Shown here: positions 9,796 to 17,500 of the stretch, one piece after another
Position numbering within the stretch: the stretch's first letter is position 1
Layout: the number at the start of each line of letters is the position of its first letter
DNA from: Theodoxus fluviatilis
Taxonomy: Eukaryota; Mollusca; Gastropoda; Cycloneritida; Neritidae
Direction: 5' to 3'
Length of the DNA stretch: 17,500 bases
Assembly: GCA_034096865.1 (NCBI GenBank)
Contig: JAWQFJ010000614.1
Location: 67,501 to 85,000, forward strand
Program-made: the position numbers and the translations under genes
The notes under the pieces: model-generated
Databases searched by the model: none
Seen by the model: the letters and a program-made list of their open reading frames with translations, nothing else
What the model was told of the DNA's origin: nothing

Positions 9796-9880
9796 CTGTG
9801 GACACCAGAATGACCAACAAAACGGTCAGCTGCGCAACGCCTCGGAAGAGGGACGGTGCGGCAGAGGATGTCGGCGCCAT
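9796..9880 (-). CDS. First coding exon: signal peptide of a secreted or membrane protein
   Basis: Role: this exon would direct its protein into the endoplasmic reticulum; what the mature protein does is not visible. Read on the minus strand, an ATG at 9880-9878 with good context (G at -3, G at +4) begins 28 codons plus one base. The translation starts MAPTSSAAPSLFRG. It has Arg13 just before a 13-residue hydrophobic core VAQLTVLLVILVS (residues 15-27), then Thr and a split Gly codon, which is the layout of a cleavable signal peptide. The exon ends at CACAG/GTAAGG, a strong splice donor, after the first base of a codon (phase 1). A signal peptide on its own exon ending in phase 1 is common for animal extracellular proteins built from phase 1-1 modules. 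The frame is open upstream to about 10118, but this ATG is the first in frame. No downstream exon could be recognised; it may lie outside the window. Confidence 0.6.
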
Positions 9881-10120
9881 GACGGAGTTCGTGCTATGTG
9901 GCCGTTGGACCGACGGCCGTCTGCTCGCTGGACGTCCCGATCGCGTCACTCTCCTCCCGCGGAAACGAGGCTGGCTCGGGTAGCTGGCAGGCAGCGGGTG
10001 GACGGAACCAAGAATCGATAAACGACTGCGGGACGCCCGACTGATGTCCCACGTCACATCTCCATGTTCCCCCTCCAAGCAGGGGACGACGGTCGCCAAT
10101 GTGCGTCAGTTGTGTCACAG
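9881..10120 (-). promoter_or_regulatory. CpG-rich 5' UTR / promoter-side region of the signal-peptide exon
   Basis: This stretch is visibly richer in G+C and CpG than its surroundings and lies directly upstream of the minus-strand ATG. Its nearest roughly 170 bases have no upstream ATG. Further up, a four-codon frame (ATG GAG ATG TGA, 10065-10054) would form a tiny upstream ORF if transcribed. A CRE half-site, TGACGT, is at 10055-10050. No TATA box was found at a convincing position, and the transcription start is not defined. Confidence 0.4.
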
Positions 10121-10489
10121 GTGTGCCGTTCTCTCATCGTGTCCGCAAATGCGTTTGTATGTAAATTTTCTAGACATACTCGGGCGTTTCATCTGGCGTT
10201 TGCGTTGACCGATATCTGCGTCATCTAATCATTAGGAAATTTCGGCAACCCGCACGAAAAGGTCTCTTGAAAACATCTCTGGCAGGGAAGCTTCACACGT
10301 CGCTGCAGGTGAAGGCCTCCCTGGGGTGGAGAAGATTCCTGGGATTGTATCGACCAGTTACACATAAACCAAATATAGCATATCAAAAGCATTTTGTGCG
10401 AGCACCGGCACGGCCGGTCTGTCTCTCCCGAGATTCGGAGTCTTCCGATGGCCCCATTGTTCCGAAGCAGCGTAGCTAGGTTATGGCAG
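10121..10489. other. No recognised gene
   Basis: Moderately GC-rich, with a small CCGGCACGGCCGG palindromic patch near 10405. The minus-strand frame at 10225-10500 is unrecognised. If the exon at 9796-9880 is real, this is its upstream region. Confidence 0.45.
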
Positions 10490-11696
10490 GAGAGAAACAA
10501 GCCCCAACATCGATTCTAAAATGGCGGGCGAGGAAGGAGTCAGAGAGGGTAGGCGTCGTGGGAGAGATGGATGAAGAGGAAGAAGACCTGCAGAAAAACG
10601 TGGGGAATGGAGAGACGGATAAACAGTGAAGGAAAATAGGTTCAGTGGGGTAGAGAGTTGGTAATTAAGAGTGGGATGATGTTGGTGAACACTGAGGAAC
10701 ACGTGAGATGTATTGCAGTAGAGCAAACTGGATATTTGATTTGAAGTGCAGACAGATGGAATAAGAAAATGGACAGACGATGGCGAAAGAAAGTATGTGA
10801 CGTGCATAAAAAAATCGCCGATGAAAAGTGGGAAACGGAGGAACTAGAAAAGGAGCGGACTATTTAAAAAAATGACAGCCAAGTGATTAAGTAAGATGAA
10901 TGGAACAGTGAACTAACACAAGAAGATTAATTCAGCCTGAAGAACCACTTGACAAACAGCAGTAGCGAGAAAAGGACAAAGAAAAAAAAATGGAAGGACG
11001 GAGAGTAGATGGGGAATGGAGAAACTGATGAGGTGAGGAGCACTTTCAGGCAATACTTTAAAAAACGAGAACAGACAAAAGCAACGATGGACACTGAAGA
11101 ATATAGGAGGCGAATGGAGATTCCTAAACAAGTAAACTAAGCCAAAGACGAAAGGATGAGATCTAGAAATGAAAAAAGCGGCTACTCAAAGCAAGAGAGA
11201 AACAGGGATGGAGGAAGGGCGTAGAACACTATAAACGAAGCAAGACGGCAAGGTAAGACGCAAAAGGATATGAGGTAATCCCACAAGAATGAGCCGGAAG
11301 GCGATGGAGAAAAGAAGGGATTGGTGGGGTAGGGATTGTGAGGGAATCGAAGATGGCGTGATGGGGGGAAGAGGGATCGGGTGGGGGTGGGGGTTTACAG
11401 ATGGACGAGAGCGCAGGGGAAGAGAAATTAGTCGTTACGTCGGATCTTGCCTTGGAGGTAACGATCGCTTGGCAAAACAGTGGGTCACGGGGGGAAAATC
11501 GGATGTGAAAACGCACAAGAGGGAGATAATAGTTTATCAAACATACGGCTCTGATGCAAAAACAACATAAAAAATGCAACCCGCAGACTCTCGCAATTAT
11601 TGTACATATAACAATATTTTGCTACTTTAAAAACTACGGTGTTATTTTTATTGGATGGAAGTGGGCTTTTGGCGAGTTGGGGTTGAGGAGGGATGT

Positions 11697-11759
11697 GGGG
11701 GGGGGGGGAGGGGTGGAGGAGGGAGGGGGGGGGGGAAGACGGTGGATAGGGGGGGGGGA
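11697..11759 (+). repeat. G-run cluster
   Basis: Three G runs of 10 to 13 bases, separated by A, T and C-containing spacers, and a GGAGGAGGGA patch. Strong potential for a G-quadruplex on the plus strand. Confidence 0.9.
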
Positions 11760-11922
11760 AGCACTGGAAACAGAACTGAGAAAGTAATGTGTATTAACAG
11801 ACAGATAAAAAGTACATATGTTGAGAGCTGCCAAAGGATTATAAGGGAATGAAAATACCTGGAGACGGGTTTTAATTGGGTAGGGATGGGGTAGGGAGAC
11901 ACGTCGGAGACAAAAGGGGAAG

Positions 11923-11948
11923 AGGTGGTGGTGGTGGTGGTGGTGGTG
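11923..11948 (+). repeat. (GGT)n microsatellite
   Basis: Nearly nine GGT units. It sits 12 bases before the GT/GC tract. Confidence 0.95.
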
Positions 11949-11957
11949 AGGGGCGGA

Positions 11958-11960
<3 letters not shown>

Positions 11961-12001
<41 letters not shown>

Positions 12002-12019
12002 CGCGCGAGTGTGTGTGTG
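11961..12019. repeat. (GT)16(GC)7 then (GT)5 alternating tract
   Basis: Alternating purine-pyrimidine sequence: GT at 11961-11992, GC at 11993-12007, one A out of phase at 12008, and GT to 12018. This is the classic composition for left-handed Z-DNA, with the GC block as the easiest nucleus. Confidence 0.95.
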
Positions 12020-12439
12020 AAGGAATAGTGAGGGTGGTGAGGGAAGCAGACAAGAAGTATGCGTGCTCGGACTGCGGAGAAATGAGATGGAAGTGATCAT
12101 TCTGTAAACCCGAGTATTGACTCTGGCACAGTTCGCAATGAATGCGTAATAGGCTTGACCCTTCGCATTACAGCCTTGCGCCAAAAATAGTTCGTTCTGA
12201 TACCATTTTTCTCTCCACTTTTTACAAAAATCATTCAGATGTCAAAACTTGTTTCCATTTCAACACAAACCTTTTATTGTATCGAATAAACGCTTGTTTG
12301 TTGCCTCAACAAGAGTAAGTTAAGAGTTTTGTGCGAAATAGTCTTAGAACTACTTTAACGGCGTATATGAGGGAGCACATCGGCTATCCCACAAGCCTCT
12401 CGTGTGACCTCCGTATGAATAAATTGGCCAAAAACCTTC
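12020..12439. other. No recognised gene
   Basis: Mixed AT-rich sequence with no visible repeat or coding signature. Confidence 0.5.
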
Positions 12440-12451
12440 CATCACGTGATG
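12440..12451. promoter_or_regulatory. Palindromic E-box CATCACGTGATG
   Basis: A perfect 12-bp palindrome around TCACGTGA, the extended E-box preferred by MiT/TFE and USF class bHLH-zip proteins. No gene start can be assigned nearby, so function is inferred from the motif alone. Confidence 0.35.
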
Positions 12452-12650
12452 TGAACTGTGCTAGAGATACTTTTGCCGGTAGGCGAAATCTCTAGTTTAC
12501 TAGAATGGGAAGTGATATGGAGGGAGGGCGACAAGAATCTCAAGCTCTGCGTCAAACCGATATACGGATCAAACACGGGCATTGCGCGTTTGAAGTCTTC
12601 GCAGGCGCTTTGTTGCCTGGTGCAGAGCGCTCCGAGGACGGAAGCTGATC

Positions 12651-12734
12651 ACGTGGCCTATGGACAGAACCCGCGGCCTATGGACAGAACACGCGGCCTA
12701 TGGACAGATCACGTGGCCTATGGACAGAACACGC
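12651..12734 (+). repeat. 20-bp tandem repeat, 4.2 copies
   Basis: Four units of ACGTGGCCTATGGACAGAAC type at 12651, 12671, 12691 and 12711, plus four bases. Units differ mainly at their first bases (ACGT, CCGC, ACGC, ACGT) and at an AAC/ATC end. Units 1 and 4 follow a C, making CACGTG E-boxes; units 2 and 3 give CGCGG instead. Confidence 0.95.
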
Positions 12735-12876
12735 AACATTGGAGGAAGCACGCCGGTATCGAGCTAGGATGAATAGGACTCCGAGCATTTCTTGAGTGGT
12801 GCAACTCCAAGCATCGATTTAAGTCTTCTGTCTGTTGCAGTTTCCATTTCATTCTCGGAGACCGTGAACCTTTATT

Positions 12877-12903
12877 TTGTTGTTGTTGTTGTTGTTGTTG
12901 TTG
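12877..12903 (+). repeat. (TTG)9 microsatellite
   Basis: Nine TTG units ending in TTGCAG. The poly-glutamine frame on the minus strand is an artefact. Confidence 0.95.
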
Positions 12904-13498
12904 CAGTAGATATAACCATTGCCTACGCATCCACAGTACCTGCTCCTTGCTCTAGACCCCACTGACCCGCGGTTCGTTGTTCCAAAGCACACAGAAGGTG
13001 TTTTGATGTTTGTTTCCTTTTGTAACGAGAAGAAAAAGAAGCAACCTCTTCAAATGAATTCGACGTCGATCATATTTCCCAAACCCCCCCCTCCACCCCA
13101 ATCCCCGACCCCAAGGAAAAAACAACACCCTTATACCCCCTGGAAAAAAAACACTCTCGTGTTCATTGATCCGATCGCCTGTAAGAAGTCTTAGCTATAT
13201 AATTAATTGCAGGACAAAAATCAATATCTGATTGCATTAACAGCAAGACCATGTCATTGTTTTGGACAGTAAAGAACGAGTCGATAGTCTAAATGGACCC
13301 AAGTCCGGTGTTTCAAACAGGTTTTCCTACAGGGCAGAGCAGTTGGGATCAGGGGGAGCGAGCACAGGGCCCGAGTGAAAGACGGAGGGCGGGAGACATA
13401 GAAAACTTGGCAACGAAATTGCTTTGTAACCATGCCATCGCACAATGCGCATGTTTCCTGGTAGCCACCGCGGCTGTCTGGGACTGTTCAGTGGCTTG
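12904..13498. other. No recognised gene
   Basis: Contains a C-rich patch near 13083-13115 and a more GC-rich block at 13290-13498 with open frames on both strands. Neither frame shows a domain I recognise, and the plus-strand frame runs straight into the pyrimidine tract. Confidence 0.45.
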
Positions 13499-13658
13499 TC
13501 TCCTCTCCCCCCCCCCCTTCCCCCTCCCCCTCCCTCTCCTCCCTCTCCCCTCCCCTTCCCCCCTTCGCCCTCCCCCTCCTCCCTCCCCCTCCCCTTCTCC
13601 CCCCCTCCCCCCTTCTCCCCCTCTTCCCCTCTCCCCCCTTCTCACCCCCCCCCCCCCC
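13499..13658 (+). repeat. 160-bp polypyrimidine tract
   Basis: Every base is C or T except the G at 13567 and the A at 13644. It ends in a C14 run. Such tracts can adopt triplex (H-DNA) structure and are common recombination and polymerase-pausing sites. The Pro-Leu-Ser and Gly-Arg-Glu frames over it are artefacts. Confidence 0.95.
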
Positions 13659-14264
13659 AAACAAAAAATGTTCAGCGGCCAGGGTAGCAAGTCACGTGGG
13701 GCATGGAGCGGGTCCCGCGGAGTGTTACGTCTGCTTGGAGCTGTCACATTGGAGAAGCAACTGGGTATGTCCAAAAATAGAATATTGGAATGAAGACATG
13801 CTTGTAGTGTTAGATCATGACGACGACGTCCGTGTAGTTTTGGGTGAGCATGTGTTCAAAGGTTTTGTTTAATGCTCGTGTTGTTGTTGTTGTCGTTGTT
13901 CTCATTGTTGTCGCAGTTGTTGCACTCTTCTCTTGCAATATTCTGTTGTACGGGGGTTCTTCTAGCTTTCGCCGGGATGTCGAAGTTCACAAACGCTGGT
14001 GGTCGTTTTCGATCAACTTTATTCACGCACTGGTCGATACACAGTGGTGACAGTAAACAATATCGTCGTAGTAACTTCGATCACTCTACGCGCAGTGCCG
14101 CAGAGGACTCACTCCTTACAAAGGAGGACTCGTTTATCCTCTAGTTAAGCTCTCACCTTAACTCTGTCGTATCTCCTCTCGTGTGTGTATGTCGGGCTCC
14201 ACACAGATTCCAGACACTTCCAGAAAAGCGTACGATCTGCTCCGCTGCCGCGAAGCTTCACGAA
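13659..14264. other. No recognised gene; GTT-rich patch and small hairpin
   Basis: A degenerate GTT run occurs at 13877-13923. CTCCTT (14112-14117) and AAGGAG (14121-14126) form a tight hairpin with a three-base loop, inside a direct repeat of GAGGACTC (14103 and 14124). Confidence 0.5.
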
Positions 14265-14277
14265 TGACGTCACGTGA
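14265..14277. promoter_or_regulatory. Overlapping full CRE and extended E-box
   Basis: TGACGTCA (14265-14272), the full cAMP-response element palindrome, shares three bases with TCACGTGA (14270-14277), an extended E-box. The adjoining 14200-14350 stretch is moderately CpG-containing. It could mark a promoter for CREB/ATF and bHLH-zip factors, but no first exon could be assigned to it. Confidence 0.35.
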
Positions 14278-14397
14278 CACAGTCAATACAAATTTAGCCC
14301 GACTCAACCAACTGGGCAATGACCTAGCGGAGAGACCGATGTAAACAATCTGATTGCGCTACAATGTTCGGGTTCATTCTGGAACCTTCACAACACA

Positions 14398-14563
14398 GTC
14401 GTCGTCGTTGATGTTGATGTTGATGTTGTTGTTGATGTTGTTGTTAATGTTGTTTTGTTGCTGTTGTTGATGATGATAATGATGATGACGACGACGACAA
14501 TGACAACAACGACGACGACGACGACGATGATGAAGACGACGACGACGATGATGATGATGATGG

Positions 14564-14616
<53 letters not shown>

Positions 14617-14763
14617 CTGATGGTGGTGGTGGTGGTGATGGTGGTGGTGATGGTGGTGGTGGTGGTGGTGGTGGTGGTGGTGGTGGTGGTGGTGGTGGTG
14701 GTGGTGGTGGTGGTGGTGGTTACGATGACGACGACGACGACGACGAGACGACAATGATGATGA
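14398..14763 (+). repeat. Mosaic triplet repeat (GTT/GAT, GAC, GAT, GGT, GAC)
   Basis: Successive blocks: mixed GTT and GAT (14407-14480), GAC with interspersed AAC and GAT (14484-14550), GAT (14550-14617), GGT with two GAT interruptions (14622-14720), then GAC (14725-14757). All share one three-base register for long stretches. Poly-Met, poly-Val, poly-His and poly-Ser frames are artefacts. Confidence 0.95.
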
Positions 14764-14764
14764 C

Positions 14765-15001
<237 letters not shown>

Positions 15002-15147
15002 ATTTGGTGATCATGGAAAGTAAGGGTTTCACCCAACAAAAAATCCATGAAATTTTTGAGGTTATTTGTTATCCAGTTTTGGGATTTCAACCTTAAAGAG
15101 AAATGTTATCAATCACAGTCACATGCCGACGTGTGCGTGCAAACCTT

Positions 15148-15320
15148 CATGAACCGCTATAAGCGTTAAAAAGAACTAACGTTCAGTTATTAGCTAAACG
15201 ACGTCTTAAATTAGACAGGCCGTGTTGGCTGTGGCGGCCTACCCTCATGGGCCGCTTTAAGCGTTGAAATAAACTAAACTTCACATGTTAGTGGATCAAC
15301 GTCTTAAATTACACAGGCCG
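15148..15320 (+). repeat. Diverged 98-bp tandem duplication
   Basis: CATGAACCGCTATAAGCGTT (from 15148) and CATGGGCCGCTTTAAGCGTT (from 15246) start two copies that stay aligned at a constant 98-bp offset, through ACGTCTTAAATTA and ending CACAGGCCG or GACAGGCCG at 15222 and 15320. The middle is more diverged. AAATAAACTAAAC in the second copy resembles short-period SINE tails, so these could be repeat tails. Confidence 0.85.
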
Positions 15321-15484
15321 CCACTCCAGCAGCAGCCCGTCTCACCTGCCACAGTTCTGCCTTATTCATCCCATGGTTGTCACCCTGAATGTGATCATCT
15401 TCGTCGATTGAAATCACTACTTTGCCGTGTTTCATCGCGTGAGTATTGTAAAATTCTAGACATCGTGGCCGATCTTTCTGCACT

Positions 15485-15560
15485 GCTGTATGTTCATTAC
15501 CTCCACCGCTGTGGCTGCCTTGGCGGAGGTTTGCGCTGTCCGAGTGCTCTCTAATTTTGT
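15485..15560 (+). repeat. End of a possible dispersed repeat (GGCGGAGG motif)
   Basis: CATTACCTCCACCG is followed by CCTTGGCGGAGGTTTGCG and CCGAGTGCTCTCTAAT. The CCTCC and GGAGG parts can pair. From memory, a similar GGCGGAGGT...GAGTGC string ends repeats seen in many invertebrate genomes; this recollection is unverified here. Confidence 0.35.
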
Positions 15561-16171
15561 ATGTGATTACTTCTGCTCCACAGAAACACCACCCACCCAC
15601 CCCATAATTAACATTTCCTCCTCAAATTTTCCGATCCAAGTTTCAACCAATCCCATCTACTTACCTCTCCTTACACAGTCTTCACACAGTTATCCTTGAC
15701 TTCCTCTCTCTCGTCCCTATTTAACCTTTACAACCTGCTTTTCCTTCCCGCAATTGTTCCCGTTCCTGAAATACCCTCCCCCTCTTCCTCCTCTCTCCAC
15801 GTCCATCTCCTGTCTGCGGTGATGAAGGGAATTTTTCTCTTTGGCCCCCCCCTCTCCCCCAGAGAGTACCAGGGTGGTGGTTATGAGACGTCTGGTGAGA
15901 AAGGGAGCCTATCGAAGTCACCCTGTGTAAGGCACCATGCTGGAATGTTAAGAAGCCGCGTTTGTCTGACCACGTCAGTTTCTGTGCTTATGATTCGCTG
16001 TATGTCTGTTTGCCCGCCTGTTTCTGTGTGGAGGTTATCGGTGTGCATGGGGTGAATAAAATATGCAGAGTTGTGAGGCCTGGTTGAAATTCTAACCATT
16101 CCTGCCTCCACAGCCAGACTACAGCCAAGTTCCTTTCCTTTAGTAACTTTCCCTAAACTGCTTCCCCGGTG
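15561..16171. other. Pyrimidine-leaning stretch without genes
   Basis: The plus strand is C and T-rich from about 15587 to 15812, with CCACCCACCCACCCC at its start. The remainder to 16171 is mixed sequence. A 119-codon plus-strand frame (15696-16055) is unrecognised. Confidence 0.5.
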
Positions 16172-17500
16172 TCTGGCTGACTCTCTGTCTCTCTCAGTGC
16201 TGGCTGTCTCTCTCCGTGCTGGCTGTCTCTCTCCGTGCTAGCTGTCTCTCTCAGCGCTGGCTGTCTCTCTCAATGCTGGCCGTCTCTCTCAGTGCTGGCT
16301 GTCTCTCTCAGTGCTGGCTGTCTCTCTCCGTGCTGGCTGTCTCTCTCCGTGCTAGCTGTCTCTCTCAGTGCTGGCCGTCTCTCTCAGTGCTGGCTGTCTC
16401 TCTCAGTGCTGGCCGTCTCTATCAGTGCTGGCTGTCTCTCTCAATGCTGGCTGTCTCTCTCAGTGCTGGCTGTCTCTCTCAATGCTGGCTGTCTCTCTCA
16501 GTGCTGGCTGTCTCTCTCAGTGCTGGCTGTCTCGCCCTTTCTCAGTGCTGGCCGTCTCTCTCAATGCTGGCTGTCTCTCTCAATGCTGGCCGTCTCTCTC
16601 AGTGCTGGCTGTCTCTCTCAGTGCTAGCTGTCTCTCTCAGTGCTGGCTGTCTCTCTCAGTGCTGACTGTCTCTCTCGGTGCTGGCCGTCTCTCTCAGTTC
16701 TGGCCGTCTCTCTCAGTGCTGGCTGACTCTCTCAATGTTGGCCGTCTCTCTCAGTGCTGGCCGTCTCTCTCAGTGCTAGCTGACTCTCTCAATGCTGGCT
16801 GTCTCTCTCAGTGCTGGCCGTCTCTCTCAATGCTAGCTGACTCTCTCAATGCTGGCTGTCTCTCTCAGTGCTGGCCGTCTCTCTCAATGCTAGCTGACTC
16901 TCTCAGTGCTGGCCGTCTCGCCCTTTCTCAGAGCTGGCCGACTCTCTCAGTGCTGGCTGACTCTCTCAATGCTGGCTGTCTCTCTCAGTGCTGGCCGTCT
17001 CTCTCATTGCTAGCTGACTCTCTCAATGCTGGCTGTCTCTCTCAGTGCTGGCTGTCTCTCTCAATGCTGGCTGTCTCTCTCAGTGCTGGCTGTCTCTCTC
17101 AGTGCTGGCCGTCTCTCTCAGTGCTAGCTGTCTCTCTCAATAATGGCTGTCTCTCTCAATTCTGGCTGTATCTCTCAGTGCTGGCTGTCTCTCTCTGTGC
17201 TGGCTGTATCTTTCAATGCTGGCTGTCTCTCTCAGTGCTGGATGACTCTCTAAATGCTGGCTGTCTCTCTCACTGCTGGCTGTCTCTCGCAGTGCTGGCT
17301 GTCTCTCTCAATGCTGGCTGTCTCTCTCAGTGCTGGCTGTCTTTCTCAATGCTGGCTGTCTCTCTCAGTGCTGGCTGTCTCTCTCAATGCTGGCTGTCTC
17401 TCTCAGTGCTGGCTCTCTCTCTCTCTCTCAGTGCTGGCTGTCTCTCTCAGTGCTGGCTGTCTCTCTCAATGCTGGCTGTCTCTTGCAGTGCTGGCTGTCT
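16172..17500 (+). repeat. 19-bp minisatellite, about 70 units, running off the window end
   Basis: The unit is CAGTGCTGGCTGTCTCTCT. It repeats head to tail with few indels to the last base of the window, so the array is longer than seen here. Unit variants include CTGTC, CCGTC and CTGAC, AGTG, AATG and CGTG, and CTGG and CTAG. From about 16776 to 17030 units are ordered in a 57-bp trimer. Because 19 is not a multiple of three, all frames cycle through one peptide; the CTAGCTGAC variants add stops, so the 130 to 149-codon frames at the array start are artefacts. Confidence 0.98.

Larger units (their letters stand above)
10490..11950 (+). repeat. Purine-skewed low-complexity region
   Basis: For roughly 1.4 kb the plus strand is dominated by A and G, with recurring GGAG, GAGA, GGAAA and AGAAG words and similar phrases such as GTGGGGAATGGAGAGACGG near 10600 and ATGGGGAATGGAGAAACTG near 11010. 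No exact repeat period is visible. A pyrimidine-rich exception falls at about 11570-11645. The Pro and Ser-rich minus-strand frames reflect this skew and are not genes. It may be an old, diverged GA-rich satellite. Confidence 0.65.

Noticed and set aside
9560..10118. Full 179-codon minus-strand frame as one uninterrupted gene
   Set aside because: It has no ATG at its beginning and reads through a strong splice donor at 9796/9795; the part below 9796 is low-complexity and intron-like.
11634..12184. Long minus-strand frames rich in Thr-His and Pro
   Set aside because: They translate GT, GGT and G-run simple repeats and the purine-skewed flank.
12651..12734. CRISPR or iteron array
   Set aside because: The 20-bp units are contiguous with no spacers and no replication gene is nearby; it is an ordinary short tandem repeat.
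13293..13793. 166-codon plus-strand frame spanning the pyrimidine tract
   Set aside because: About a third of it is Pro-Leu-Ser from the CT tract, both strands are open there, and the remaining parts are unrecognisable.
16216..16665. A 149-codon plus-strand frame with a repeated LSVLAVS-type peptide
   Set aside because: It is the 19-bp minisatellite read in rotation. Later units with CTAGCTGAC carry stops in the same array, so there is no selection to stay open.

Overview
This window looks like non-coding, repeat-rich nuclear DNA from an animal. A marine gastropod or other mollusc is my best guess, but that rests on texture alone: dense, very long microsatellites, a tRNA-like repeat, a split signal-peptide exon and no compact genes. 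There is no operon, prokaryotic gene, rRNA, intact tRNA or CRISPR array. Almost every open frame over 60 codons is either a translated simple repeat or an unrecognised short frame with no coding signature.

Layout. 1-2280 holds a 48-bp tandem duplication, a short decayed coding-like stretch, and a pair of long inverted repeats (about 881-1170 and 1535-1803) whose best-conserved ends face each other. 2285-5600 holds a 51-bp near-perfect inverted repeat pair (2976-3026 and 3446-3496), C23 and G25 runs, a (TTTG)n, a G-rich 45-bp duplication and a (GA)31. 5640-6620 holds a probable tRNA-derived SINE on the minus strand and a degenerate triplet region. 6620-9795 is quiet, AT-rich sequence.

The only feature I would call a real gene part is on the minus strand at 9796-9880. 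It is a first coding exon giving an ATG, a signal peptide and a strong phase-1 splice donor (CAG/GTAAGG), preceded by a CpG-rich stretch that would be its 5' UTR and promoter side. The rest of that gene is probably downstream on the minus strand, toward or beyond position 1; no further exon could be recognised.

10490-11950 is a long purine-skewed region ending in G runs, (GGT)9 and an alternating GT/GC tract with Z-DNA character. 12440-12734 carries a palindromic E-box and a 20-bp tandem repeat, two of whose four copies also make CACGTG. 13499-13658 is a 160-bp pyrimidine tract. 14265-14277 is an overlapping full CRE and E-box. 14398-15000 is a 600-bp mosaic of GTT, GAC, GAT and GGT triplets ending in about 79 uninterrupted GAT units. 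15148-15320 is a diverged 98-bp tandem duplication. From 16172 to the window end runs a 19-bp minisatellite of about 70 units with a clear 57-bp higher-order period in its middle.

No multi-gene biological system is visible. The notable content is repeat architecture and the signal-peptide exon.
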